A DNA stretch of 64,000 bases, taken from positions 174,218,815 to 174,282,814 of the forward strand of contig JASDDO010000016.1 of NCBI GenBank assembly GCA_030015575.1, in the 5' to 3' direction. Below, in pieces: positions 22,481-33,982 of the stretch. The notes beneath the pieces were generated by a model. The model had not been told where the DNA came from. It ran no database searches and was given only the letters and a program-made list of their open reading frames with translations. Made by a program: the position numbers and the translations under genes. This stretch comes from Agapanthus africanus (Eukaryota > Streptophyta > Magnoliopsida > Asparagales > Amaryllidaceae). Positions within the stretch are counted from its first letter, which is position 1, and every line of letters starts with the position of its first letter.

Positions 22481-22964
22481 TGGAAGGAAGTCAACACCGT
22501 ACCAAAATTTTACAGAGGGCTTTATACATGGAAATTGGGTTTTTGGAATATTCTTTTTGGGTCCAGATTTTCTCTGAGTGCTACAGTTGTGCTTGGGGCC
22601 CACTTGGGTAAATTTGATCGATCGAAAATTTTAAACATGTTAGTTCACAGTATTTACATTATATCTGCGATCGTGAATGTCACTCGATCGGTAAATCCAG
22701 TCTATCTGCTATAGCCCTTTTAGACGGATTTGCGAACGTGACATTCACGTTGATGTTCTGTGTTGTGCTGTGATGTTGCGGATTGGTCGTGGGGGATAGC
22801 CTGGATGCAATGGTAGTACAGTTTGGTTATTTATGTACATTTGATTTTGCGGGGCGAGCATCCGACATGTGGACTGCCGTCACTGCCTGTTTGTATATTA
22901 TTCTTTTGGGGCATGACCGGGGTGAGGTCGTTGTACCCGTTGTATATTTTACTTTCTATACTAG

Positions 22965-23240
22965 GATTACCCCGCGGAGGGGTGCACGGATAGGCGGATT
23001 CTAGAGGGCAACGGGCCCGCATCTCATGGAATTGAGACGGAGGGGGCTTTACTTTAGAATTGGTGGGCTATTCGCCGCACTCGTAGGAGGTACAGGTTGA
23101 CCCAAGAGGGGTGCCCAAGTTACCGGATTCCGTGAAATGCTGGGTGGTCCATTCACGTTGTTGAAGGGGGATGCCTCTCTTCAGGTTTTGGCGGGTAACT
23201 TGCCGCGCCCGTAGGGGTCTAGGATTTCATTGCACAGGCT
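22965..23240 (+). repeat. ~135-bp tandem duplication in Cop-D1 leader
   Basis: Unit 1 ~22965-23100 and unit 2 ~23101-23240 share GAGGGGTGC, GGATTC, TTGGYGGGYWA and GCCGCRCYCGTAGG. Non-coding leader. Confidence 0.65.
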
Positions 23241-23639
23241 ATCCACACGACCAGGGGAACGTCGGGTTTCAGTAGCAGCTCTATGAAACCCGGGGATCCC
23301 AGATATCTGTATTGTTCTGTGATGCTTATTACATTTCTATGATGTTGCATTTTATCACGCCTTGAGCGAATATTATATATTGATATATATACTAGTAGAT
23401 GTTGTATATGTTTTGCACCCGTGCTAGTCCAGTCCCCGCTCTGTCGTTAGTTAAGTAACCTAACGGGTGATGACGGGACCCAGTGGAGAATGCGGATGGC
23501 ATATACGTACATCGTATTTTCGTTCTTTTGTGGTGTGATCAATTGATGGGACTGCGTTGATTCGGATCAATGCAAGCTAAACAAACCTATTCTGATGTTG
23601 TTGGAACACTTTTCAAAAAGCTGTTATTGCAAGGACGTT

Positions 23640-23885
23640 CTCTTTTGTTTTGCATCGTGGTATTCAGTTGGAATATCCTGCTCCTCAGTCGACGAGGCAA
23701 GGGCCGAGATCCCTTCACCGGGAGTGACCCCTTGGACAGAAGTTTGCGTCAGGGCAATAACTTCACTATAGCCGATTACTTTTGCTTTGCATCGTGGTAT
23801 TCAGTTGGAATAACCTGCACCTCATTCTATGGGGAAAGAGTCGAGATCCCTTCACCGGGAGTGACCTCTTTAGCAAAGGTTTTCG
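23640..23885 (+). repeat. Two ~90-bp direct repeats in Cop-D1 leader
   Basis: Copies at ~23640-23735 and ~23780-23880 share TTTTGCATCGTGGTATTCAG, CCTGCWCCTCA and GATCCCTTCACCGGGAGTGA. This makes the 195-codon frame 23570-24157 look interesting, but it runs through leader repeats and hairpins and is not conserved as an open frame in Cop-D2 or A. Confidence 0.75.
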
Positions 23886-24014
23886 TCACTATATTTTTTT
23901 TTAAAAAGCTATTCGGTTCCTTCAACGATATCAAGTTCATTACGTTAAAGGTTTTTCGCCAAAAACCATTCGTAGCCCTCTGTTGTTTCAGAATGGTAGC
24001 ACATAGTATTTATG

Positions 24015-24224
24015 CTATGTATGTTGGCCTTCGTCAAGGCATAGTGTATGGTAGCTATTTGTTACTTTTCTGCAGCATAGATAGATGCGTTGGTTTGGGA
24101 CAGCCGTACTACTATTTTGGCCTTCGTCAAGGGTATGTACGGGTGGGTTCAAATTAACCTGGACAATGACGGGTAGAACTTGACATGTGACTTATGATAT
24201 GTTGGTCTTCGTCAAGGTCATAAA
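24015..24224 (+). other. Three leader hairpins of Cop-D1 (tetraloop CTTC)
   Basis: hp1 24015-24044: CTATG/CATAG. hp2 24104-24142: CCGTAC-TAC/GTA-T-GTACGG, nine pairs with one bulged T. hp3 24191-24224: TTATGA/TCATAA. Each has a 4-nt spacer, inner stem TTGGC (TTGGT in hp3)/GTCAA, tetraloop CTTC, then GG. Starts are 89 and 87 nt apart; sequence between the hairpins is unrelated. Confidence 0.8.
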
Positions 24225-24249
24225 AGCATGGGGTAAAAATCACATCGGG

Positions 24250-24297
24250 AGTTTCTAAAGAAACTGAAACTTTCCAGATAAGCGCATACCTTCTGGA
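24250..24297 (+). other. Leader hairpins 4 and 5 of Cop-D1
   Basis: AGTTTC/GAAACT with loop TAAA (24250-24265), then TCCAGA/TCTGGA (24273-24297) around a loop containing AGCGCATA. In Cop-D2 and A the loop is the full palindrome TATGCGCATA. Confidence 0.65.
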
Positions 24298-24600
24298 GTG
24301 TGATAACATGAGCGGCTTCCGTCACTTTATCATGCGATGATAGTTGGATCCCGATTCCCACTGATGAGTTGGTTTACTCCTCGGGTGATCCCGACTAATT
24401 CTTCTTTTAGGTTTGGAGGAGAATTTGACGGTACAGTGGGAGGTTTCCTGATTAGATAAAGTGATAACCATTCTGATCTAGGTTAGAGTGCACGCTGAGT
24501 GTTTCTTTTATCTCTCTCTTTGGCAGCGACCATGACCCGACCTTTGACTATGACTCGGTGACCAAAATTAACCGAACCTTCTTATACACTGGCTTTTAGA

Positions 24601-25400
24601 TTGTCAGAGTTGCAAACCTCATTGCCACTCCTACTTTTACCCTTTTCTCCAGGACACCCGTATTACTACGAACGTCCACTTCCATTGGACAAAACCATCG
24701 TATGGTTATATACGAACTCGAAGGAATTTATTCGAGGATGGTTTCCGGTTCTGGAGAAAACGAATAGGACTATTCAGTTGTCTTTTCCTTTTACCTTCTC
24801 TCAGGTTGCGAGTACTCCTTGGTTTAGGAGATAGTACACCTATTACGCAAATTGGATAGTCTTCTTCCAAACCTTATGCTGGTGCCGAACGGTGGGGAAT
24901 GAAGAAAACAAATTAGCATAACGATGGTGTACAGAAGGTATTAAGTAAAGACAAAGAAAGGGATTCATAAGAGGGCAAAGTAAACTGCGACTGCTATTCA
25001 CGACCAAACCAAGTATTTCATTACCACTCACACTTCACCTTTGTATTTCTCCAGGACACTCCGTATCACTACGAAGATCCAGAATTATTTGGATACTCCA
25101 TCGTATGGTTATATACGAACTCGAAAGGAACTTGTTCCAGTTCGGGGATGGATTCTGGTTCAGGAGAAATATGAATAAGGTTTATTCAGTCGTCTTTTAT
25201 CTTCACCTTTTTCTTGCATTGCGAGTGCTCCTAGGATTAGGACAGTACACCCATTATGCTAATTGGATAGTCTTCTTCCATACCATAGGCTGGTGCCGAA
25301 CGGTAGGGAAGGAAGAAAACCATTTGGCCTAAAGGGGTGTGCAGGAGGTAATGACTAAAAGATATATAAATAGATTTGGAGAGATGGCAAAGAGATATAC
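24601..25400 (+). repeat. Two-copy ~400-bp repeat in place of gag (Cop-D1)
   Basis: Unit 1 from ~24601 and unit 2 from ~25000, offset ~401 bp. Shared blocks include TTTCTCCAGGACAC, GTATGGTTATATACGAACTC, the AGTACACC stretch and TTGGATAGTCTTCTTCCA. Gag in Cop-B begins right after its leader, so this repeat occupies the gag/protease position. The open frames 24601-24834 and 25105-25332 do not share a start and are not supported as proteins. Confidence 0.75.
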
Positions 25401-25829
25401 GGTTACGGTTATGAATCTGGATAATGGAAGAGGCATTACTTGGAATACCCGGATACCCCATCGAAACATTCCAATGTTTCAGTTTCACTGTTTACTGTTA
25501 ACAGAAAACTGATTTCCCAATTAGTCCTTACTTCAGGTTATGTATTTACCAGGTTTGATTCTCACATCTGTATGGTTTTACAGATGATGAGTGGGAGTAA
25601 GTTATTGGGAATTAGGTGATCATCCTCATTATATCGGGATTCATTGTAATTGGTGATATTTGAGGAAGTCACCTGGGTTGTTTTGCCGGACGGCAAATAT
25701 TTGGCTTTGAATATCCGTTGTTATGCACCAATTCAAATTGATATATCTGTACGTCTATTTTTATATAGTGAGATATACCTTTTTGAAATTATGTCTATGA
25801 CATTTACCTATATCAGTGGATGGTTAGGT

Positions 25830-27946
25830 AAGGAGCATTGAACAACGGTGTAATTCTTCTTAACCATAACTACAGTTTTCAACCTACGACACACAGTGAA
25901 TGAGTCACTAGACTCAGGGGACTTATACAGAGTATTGTATATTGTCCAGTGTCCATTAGGACAGAGGGGTTGGTCCTCGTACTATATTTGGTTTACTTAT
26001 GACTTCAGTAGTTTTTAGACAAGTGTTTCATAGAAACACAGGGTCTGAGTTTTGAGAAGTTATAGGTATATGAATAAAGTAGAGAACCAGGTGTTGCAAG
26101 TATCGGGATTCTTCAAGGTGATCAAAGATGTAGATACTTATGGATGGTATTCAGTTGATAGTAACGACTAAGAGAACTTGCTTCTCTTTCAGATTACTCA
26201 TAATTGGAAGCACTGCTAAGTTAAGTAATGATGATCGGCCTCTTTCCAATTAGTTAACATGCACTGGAGACAGCTGCATGATTTGAATCTGGTTCAATTA
26301 AATCAGTGTCTCTGTTTCAATATTGGATATAGAACAGTTCATATCTTGACATTGTTAAGATACGGGAGTTGTCCAGCTTATGCTTAAAACCAGACTCTGG
26401 ATAACTCAAGGCACGTTTCTGTAATGGTTGTTTGTGGGTTGACCCAGGCTATGACGAGGGTTGACTTTCTACCATCTGGAAGATCAATAGTGATATTGTT
26501 CTTGACTCGCCACAGTTTTAATAAAATTAGACTTTTTCAGAAAACAGTAGTGGGAGTATGGTAGAACGGGAAGAGATTCCAGAACCGCAAACGATTACTG
26601 AAGATTAGATAAGAACCTAAAGATTCAATCTGGTTTGACATTCCATTGGCCACTCCGCAGATATGGTGGGTAACCTGAGGCACCCGAGAGGTACTCCAGT
26701 AGCCTCAAGGACGGTGACAGGGAGGTTCTTGTTTACCCAGACTTGCCATTGCTGTTGTTCCAGACTGTGAGATCCGGCAGGAGGATGAGTATAGCGTCGT
26801 TCTAAACAAGCTTTAGAAGCGTACGAGTATATGATTCTGCCAGAGAGTTGTCGTAGTCAGTGGGAGCAGCGGAAGCATTGGTGGACAGGTGGCTTATGTC
26901 TATTTATAGACTAAAGCAGATATAGCGGAGATAGATCATCTATTTCTGATGTGACAGTCATAGGTTTGACTTCATCAGAATAGGGGATAGATCTGTTGAG
27001 GAGGTAGTACGGTGTGATGTCCTGGTATTTGGATGACATACACAGAGTAGGAAATGAAATTCCTATACTACAATCGGTTATATTTTGGTTGTCACACAGT
27101 GGTTTCTCCACATAAGAATTGGATATTATATCAGACATTCTGATTACTGGATCTATGGTTTTAGATCTAGATTTGGGTGGTTCACCAATCAGGGTACTTA
27201 GACAGCATTCTAAGAGTATTTAGAATGGACGACGCCTGGCATGGTGGTGTACCTGCAGGTGATGGAGTCACCCTCTCTAAAGGTGTCTTATAGACTAAAG
27301 GGGAGAGGGATGTGCATAATTGGTAGATCACTTGCTTAGGCAATTGAGTCGATCATGAGATGTCAAGTACCACACCAGATGTTATCTTTGCACGAGATGC
27401 AGTAAATTGATATTAATCCAATCCTGGAGAAAAGTTCGGAAGCAGTTTTAGAACATAAGTGAATGTTCTAGGGATATGATAACGGCAGCCTTCTTCAGGA
27501 GACGGTTATCATTCCAGGCTTCCAAGGTGACCTGGATGACAGAGTGGCTATCAGAATTATAGTTTTCCTTCTGACGAGGGGCAGTATTTTGGACAGGTGG
27601 TCCAGGTGGATACTGAGGGAAGGATGGCGCAGGATACGAATTAAGTTCAGTTGACGATACAATCTAAGAAGTTTGGATTTGGAGTTCATTTGTGAACTAG
27701 GTCCCATCAGATATCCAGACATATTCTAAGACAGGTATTGTTCATTTCGGAAGATGGGTTTCTCCGCGAACTTGAGATAAAGAGAGACATAGAAAGAAAC
27801 ATCACAGTGTATCCACTCACTGAGGCTATTCCTCGAACGCAATAGTTTCGCAAACGAGCTTTGTGAGACTGACTAGTAGAGGAGTTGGGTGTTCGGTATC
27901 ACACGGGCTGTGAGTATGCGACATCGCAATAATTAGCCTTGAGTGC
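25830..27946 (+). pseudogene. Cop-D1 pol remnant (pre-integrase to RNase H)
   Basis: Collinear by short nucleotide and translated blocks with Cop-B pol, but without any open frame. At ~25870 CAGTTTTCAACCTACGACAC matches the Cop-B pre-integrase segment (52080). Integrase-derived blocks follow, then the reverse transcriptase box W-Y-L-D-D-I (27023-27040) followed by I-P-I-L-Q-S-V, and RNase H/C-terminal blocks before the PPT. Frames switch repeatedly and stops are frequent. Pol normally supplies integration, reverse transcription and RNA degradation; this copy cannot. Start is approximate. Confidence 0.7.
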
Positions 27947-27957
27947 AAGTGGGAGAT
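27947..27957 (+). other. Polypurine tract of Cop-D1
   Basis: AAGTGGGAGAT immediately before TGTTGGAGATAG. Confidence 0.85.
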
Positions 27958-29794
27958 TGTTGGAGATAGTGCCCTCAGAGTCAATTATTGGATCACAGGC
28001 ACGTGATTGCAATGATTGAGGGAGGACCTATCCCGGTAGGGCAGTCTTACTCAAGTTGATAGTATGCTATCTGGTTTATCTTTATCATCGTGTACTGCTT
28101 TAGGTGACATTACTGATCACTATTGCACGTTGATAGAGCCCCTAGGATTCTTCCTTGACTACCAGCAGTATGAGGGCGATCATATACGTGGGAACTGGGG
28201 TCTATAAGCACATCCTTAAAAGGTCCCTAGTCGTGGGAGTTTCGAGATAGGGCATCGATACTCCAGAGTAGACTAGTGTATACAGTTGAGACACCGACGA
28301 GGGGTGGTGGCCGGTCTCACAAGCCACTGGTGTCAGTTGGTTCACCTAAGATGTATATTGGTGCTCATTGGGTTATGAGTACACCGGACAGGACTCGCCG
28401 GGAACATGCTTGTTGGGATTATACCAGACGTCAGATAGCAGTTCCCTGGTGACATGTGTACAGGTTAGTTCATCGACCTGAGGATCGTCATTTGTCTCGT
28501 GTGAGTTCCCACTGTACTTTGATTTTTACCCTACCACGCTCAAAGGAGTCGTGCAAACAGGTTTTAGTTGGGTACAGTCCCGAGCCACATGGAGGCAGCG
28601 AGCGGATCTGCAGGGGTTCGTCTCTCCCGGTATTGGGGGTGAGGTCGCGCTGTGTCTAGGAGAGCCATTACACGGAGTCCTTGGCCAAGGCAGGAGATTT
28701 ACTGGAAGGTATTCCAGTAGTATCTCTGGGTGTTCTGGGCTACACTCCGACACGACTTGTACCACATTTGGGGGTCTGACTTTTACCAACCCCCTAGGCC
28801 CGCCATGCGATGCTCATAGACGAATGGACCGGACTGTACGGATATTGTCACTGACGGCTCAGTAGGGTGTCAGGATGAGTTCGCTCATCGACGTCCCTTT
28901 TGGTCAATACCTGGTAGCCCGTCACGTATGGATAATACCTCTGACGTGCTAGTGGTTAAATCCACAACCAATGTGTTGACGAGTCTTTAGAGTCCCCCAC
29001 AGACCGTTTTCTCAAGTTTCGGGCGAAACGCTGTAGAGGCCGTATGGAGATATGGCAGGGTTCGATCTTATCCGTGCGGTATTGCACGGATCATGATCGG
29101 ACGGATAATACTAGCGGACTTTGGTTTAAGCCGGATCCTAGTATTGTACAGTGTAGATTTTGTCTCTTTGCATTTGTATTCAGTGGGAATATAAATGCGG
29201 GTATGTATATACTGTCGCGGGGTTTTCCTGTAATTTATTACGGGATCAGTTTACTGAAGTTACCAGTTTGCATTCCGTTCCGGCCAGTTTTCTTTTGTTC
29301 CTTCACGGCCGGATTTTTCTGATGGAGGGGCTAATTTGCAAGTTTGCAAATTATCTAATGTGAAGGGTTTATTTGGATATGGAAAGATTATGATAGCATC
29401 TTTTCTTTTCATGCATCATTTCCTTTGCATTAAATGAGATTAGAAAGGATTAGAAATTGATTTGATATTGTTATCATCACTTTTGGATGTGGTCACCCTT
29501 TTGCTTTTCCTACACTCACCTCCCTTCATGTTTGATTCTTTTTTTCCCTCCACCATTTGATGATTAGGGGGCCGGCCACTTGAGAGAGAGGGGGATTCAT
29601 TTTGAGGGGTGATTTTCTTGATCTCATTTGATCATTCCTTGCTAGAAAAATGAGAGCAACATTTTCCTCCAAAGTTCATTGTTTCATTCTTCCATCAAAG
29701 GCAACTTCACCCCATTGAGACAAAGTGATTCTACACTAGCCTACAGCATTTCTTGGGCACGTCGGCTCGCCAACTTCGTGCCCCAGTTTCCTCT
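27958..29794 (+). repeat. Cop-D1 3' LTR, first 1.84 kb
   Basis: Matches 20105-21940 of the 5' LTR. One arm of the inverted repeat is mutated (ATATAAATGC, near 29190). It ends at the Cop-D2 insertion, with CCTCT (29790-29794) as target duplication. Confidence 0.88.
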
Positions 29795-31913
29795 TGTTGG
29801 AGATAGTGCCCTCAGAGTCAATTATTGGATCACAGGCACGTAATTGCAATGATTGAGGGAGGACCTTTCCAAGTAGGACAACTTACTCAAGATGATAGTA
29901 TGCTATCTGGTTTACCTTTATCATCGTGTACTGCTTCAGGTGACCTTACAGGTCACTATTGCACGTTGATAGAGCCCCTAGGATTCTTGCTTGACTGCCA
30001 GCAGTATGAGGGCGATCATATACGTGAGAGCTGGTAGTCTATAAGCACATCCTTAAAAGGTCCCTAGTCGTGAGAGTTTCGAGACAGGGCATCGATACTC
30101 CAGAGTAGACTAGTGTATACAGTCGAGGCCCCGACGAAGGGCGGTGGCCGGTCTCATAAGCCACTGGTGTCAGTTGGTTCACCTAAGATGTATACAGGTG
30201 TTCATTGGGTTATGAGTACACCGGACAGGACTCGCCGGGAACATGCTAGTTGGTGTTATACCTGACGTCAGATAGCAGTTCCCTGGTGACATATGTACAG
30301 GTTAGTTCATCGATCTGAGATCGTCATTTGTCTCGTGTGAGTTCCCACTGTACTTTGATTACTACCCTACCACGCTCAAAGGAGACGTGCAAATAGGTTT
30401 TAGTTGGGTACAGTCCCGACCCACATGGAGGCAGTGAGCGGATCTGCAGGGGTTCGTCTCTCCCGGTATTGGGGGTGAGGTCACGCTGTGTCTAGAAGAG
30501 CCATTACACAAAGCCCTCGGCCGAGGCAGGAGATTTACTGGCAGGTATTCCAGTAGTATCTCAGGGTGTTCTGGGCTACACTCCGACACGACTTGTACCG
30601 CTTTTGGGGGTCTGACTTTTACCAACCCCCTAGGCCCGCCATGTGATGCTCATAGACGAACGGACCGTACTGTACGGATATTCACTGACAGGCTCAGTAG
30701 GGTGTTAGGATGAGTTCGCTCATCGACGTCCCTTTTGGTCAATACCTGGTAGCCCGTTACGTATAGGCTAATACCTCTGACGTGTTAGTGGTTAAATCCA
30801 CAACCAAAGTATTGACGAGTCTTTAGAGTCCCCCACAGACCAGTTTCTCAAGTTTCGGGCGAAACACTGTAGAGGCCGTATGGAGATATGGCAGGGTTCG
30901 ATCAGATACGTACGGTATTGCACGGATCATGATCGGACGGTTAATACTAGCGGGCTTTGGTTTAAGCCGGATCCTAGTATTGTACAGTGTAGATTTTGTC
31001 TCATTGCATTTGTATTTCGGTCGGAATACAAATGCGGGTATGTATATACAGTAGCAGGGTTTTCTTGTAATTTATTACGGGATCATTTTTTTTTTTGAGT
31101 TGCCAGTTTGTTTTCCGTTTCGGCCAATTTTCTTTGTATCTTTCATTGGCTGAAGCTTGGTGGAGGAGGGCTTATTTGCATTTGTGCAAATAAATATTTT
31201 GGAGGGTTGTCTTTACATATTGTAGTGTCATGATTGTTGCTCCACCAGTGACTTCATAACCTCATGAATGCTTGACTTTTGTTTGTGATGATTAGTTGGT
31301 GGAGTGTTGGACCTTGTCTTGTGATCATGCTTCATGATAACTCCACACTCTCTCTTGCATTATTGAGACCCCCCTTGGACTTTAACCCTCTCCTCTTCAT
31401 CACAAGAGGCCGGCCACACTTTGTGGGGATGGGGGATTTTTCATTTGGAATGGGAAAAATGCTCATCACATTTTTCCTTTGCTTGCTACAAAATCATTCA
31501 TCTCCATATACTTCTTTTCCTCCACAAAAAAGAGCAACTTCCATAAACCCCAATGAGACATAGCACTACAATTATTCTACAGCAAATCTTGGGCACGTCG
31601 ACTCGCCAACTTCGTGCCCGAGTTGCCTCGGTCCAGAGGTGGGAGCCCGTAAAAGAACCCGGCGATGTGGTGCCCTTCCGACGAGGAGTTGAAGACCGGA
31701 GATTCCGCGGGGAGATCGGGACGATGACGAGAAGACCGAAGGACACGGATCGCTCGGTATATCTCTCTACCCCTTCTCTTGTTAGCTAGGACTAGATTGA
31801 TGGCCCGATCCGGGAATTTTGTGCGCGGTGGTGCCGGTTTACAAGTTCGTAAATAGTTTCGTTTCCGTATTCCGGCGTCGGATTGACGGCCGGGGCGCCG
31901 CCGTGCACTTACA
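29795..31913 (+). repeat. Cop-D2 5' LTR
   Basis: 2,119 bp, TGTTGGAGATAGTG to GCACTTACA. Contains the inverted repeat GCATTTGTATT (31006-31016) / AATACAAATGC (31025-31035) and TATA-like box just downstream. A fairly different central stretch (~31100-31560) relative to Cop-D1 marks it as a subfamily. Confidence 0.9.
31006..31050 (+). promoter_or_regulatory. Putative LTR promoter: inverted repeat plus TATA-like box (Cop-D2)
   Basis: 11-bp arms with an 8-nt spacer, then GTATATAC near 31042. One arm is mutated in the 3' LTR (AATACGGG near 49064). Confidence 0.45.
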
Positions 31914-31925
31914 TGGTATCAGAGC
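31914..31925 (+). other. Primer-binding site of Cop-D2
   Basis: TGGTATCAGAGC directly after LTR end TTACA. The single spacer base seen in the other copia elements is missing. Confidence 0.88.
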
Positions 31926-32126
31926 CACGCCATTAAACTAGTCTAGCTTGATCTAATGTGTTTACATTTCCGATCGAACAAAACTCCAAAACCGCATTTT
32001 CAAAAGCATCAGGTTTCTGTCGAATGTTTTTTTGGCTCGAAATTTTTTTCAGGTTGTTGCAGAAACATGTGCAGGGAATTCTAAGCAGTCTGAGAAAAAT
32101 TGGTCGCGTGACGTCACCATATCACC

Positions 32127-32167
32127 GCGGAACCGCGGCCAAACCCACGCATTGGCCGCGGTTCCGC
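32127..32167 (+). other. GC-rich hairpin after the PBS (Cop-D2)
   Basis: Perfect 16-bp arms GCGGAACCGCGGCCAA (32127-32142) and TTGGCCGCGGTTCCGC (32152-32167), 9-nt loop. Confidence 0.85.
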
Positions 32168-32654
32168 CGCTGGATTGACTGTTCATTGGACCAAATTTTC
32201 ACAGAGAGCTTCTGACTTGAAAATAGGGTTTTTGGAACATTCTTTTTGGGCCCAGATTTTCTGTAAGTGCTACAGTAGTGCTTGGGGCCCACTTGGGTAT
32301 ATTTGATCGATCGAAAATGTTTAAACATGTTAGTTCACAGTATTTACATTATATCTGCGGCCGTGAATGTCACTCGATCGGTAAATCCTGTCTAACTTCT
32401 ATAGCCCGGTTAGACGGATTTGCGAACGTGACATTCACGTTGATGTTCTGTGATTTCTGTGATGTTGGGATTGGTCGTAGGGATAGCCTGGATGCAATGC
32501 TAGTACAGTTTTGGTTTTATTATGTACATTTGATATTGCGGGACGAGCGTCCGACATATGGACTGCCGTCACTGCCTGTTTATATTATTCTTTTGGGGCA
32601 CGAACGGGTCGAGGTCGATGTACCCGTTGTATGTATATTTTACTTTCTGTACTA

Positions 32655-32925
32655 GGATTACCCTAAGGTGGGGTGCACGGATAGCCGGGTTCTAGAGGGC
32701 AACGGGCCCGCATCTCATGGCATTGAGACGGAGGGGGCTTCACTCTAGAATTGGCGGGCTATTCGCCGCACTCGTAGGGGGTACAGGTTGACCCAGGAGG
32801 GGTGCCTAAGTTACCGATTCCATGAAGTGCTGGGTGGTCCATTCACGTTGCTGAAGGGGGCTGCCTCGCTTCAGGTTTTGGCGGGTAACTTTCCGCGCCC
32901 GTAGGGGTCTAGGATTTCATTGCAC
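32655..32925 (+). repeat. ~135-bp tandem duplication in Cop-D2 leader
   Basis: Same two-unit arrangement as Cop-D1 22965-23240, separated from the next repeats by the conserved quasi-palindrome GTTAGTTAAGTAACCTAAC near 33136. Confidence 0.65.
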
Positions 32926-33329
32926 AGGCTATCCATACGACCAGGGGAACGTCGGGTTTCAGTAGCGGCTCTATGAAACCCGGGGATCCCAGATATCTGT
33001 ATTGTTCTGTGATGCTGTACATTTCTGTGATGTTAAATTTTATCATGCCTTGAGCGAAAATATTATATATTGATATATATACTAGTAGATGTTGTATATG
33101 TTTTGCATCCGCGCTAGTCCAGTCCCCGCTCTGTCGTTAGTTAAGTAACCTAACGGGTAATGACGGGTCCCAGTGGCGAATGCGGATGGCATATACGTAC
33201 ATCATTATTTTCGTTCTTTATTGGTGTGATCAATTGATGGGACTGCGTTGATTCGGATCAATGCAAGCTAAACAAACCTATTCTGATGTTGTTGGAACAA
33301 TTTTTCGAAAAGCTGTTATTGCAAGGACG

Positions 33330-33575
33330 TTCACTTTTGTTTTGCACAGTGGTATTCAATTGGAATATCCTGCTCCTCAGTCGACGAGGTAAGGGCCGAG
33401 ATCCCTTCACCGGGAGTGACCCCTTGGACAGAAGTTTGCGTCAGGGCAATAACTTCACTATAGCCGATCACTTTTGCTTTGCATCGTGGTATTCATTTGG
33501 AATATCCTGCACCTCATTCTACGGGGAAAGAGCCGAGATCCCTTCACCGGGAGTGACCTCTTTAGCAAAGGTTTT
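33330..33575 (+). repeat. Two ~90-bp direct repeats in Cop-D2 leader
   Basis: Copies at ~33333-33425 and ~33474-33570 share the TGGTATTC and GATCCCTTCACCGGGAGTGA blocks. The open frames over them (33286-33591, 33474-33740) are products of the repeats. Confidence 0.75.
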
Positions 33576-33700
33576 CGTCACTATATTTTAAAAGCTATTC
33601 GGTTCCTTCAACGATATCAAGTTCATTATGTTAAAGGTTTTCGCCAGAAACCATTCGTAGCCCTCCGTCGTTTCACATGGGTAGTCAATCAGTATTCAAG

Positions 33701-33910
33701 CTATGTTTGTTGGCCAAAGTCAAGGCATAGTGATTGGTAGCTATTGGGTATTCATGTGCAGCATAGATAGATGCGTTGGTTTGGGGCAGTCGTATAGCCT
33801 TGTTGGCCAAAGTCAAGGGCTTGTGCGGGTGGGCTCAAATTAACCTGGAGAATGACAGGTAGAACTTGACATGTGACTTATAATTTGTTGGCCAAAGTCA
33901 AGGTCATAAG
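33701..33910 (+). other. Three leader hairpins of Cop-D2 (tetraloop CAAA)
   Basis: hp1 33701-33730: CTATG/CATAG. hp2 33791-33829: CGTAT-AGC/GCT-T-GTGCG, with the same bulged T as Cop-D1. hp3 33877-33910: CTTATAA/TCATAAG, one A-C mismatch. All have inner stem TTGGC/GTCAA and tetraloop CAAA, then GG. Here the loop region includes the 8-nt palindrome TTGGCCAA. Confidence 0.8.
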
Positions 33911-33935
33911 AGCATGGGGTAAAAATCACATCGGG

Positions 33936-33982
33936 AGTTTCTAAAGAAACTGAAACTTGCCAGATATGCGCATACCTTCTGG
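33936..33982 (+). other. Leader hairpins 4 and 5 of Cop-D2
   Basis: AGTTTC/GAAACT (33936-33951), then CCAGA/TCTGG (33960-33982) around a loop with the 10-nt palindrome TATGCGCATA (33965-33974), the classic layout of a dimerisation stem-loop. Confidence 0.7.

Noticed and set aside
23570..24157. A 195-codon open frame in the Cop-D1 leader as a new gene
   Set aside because: It covers leader repeats and the hairpins, and the equivalent stretch in Cop-D2 and Cop-A is not open over the same length. Its conservation is in RNA structure, not codons.
31279..31563. 94-codon frame repeated at 49307-49593
   Set aside because: The same position in the two Cop-D2 LTRs, with a frameshift between copies; not maintained as coding.
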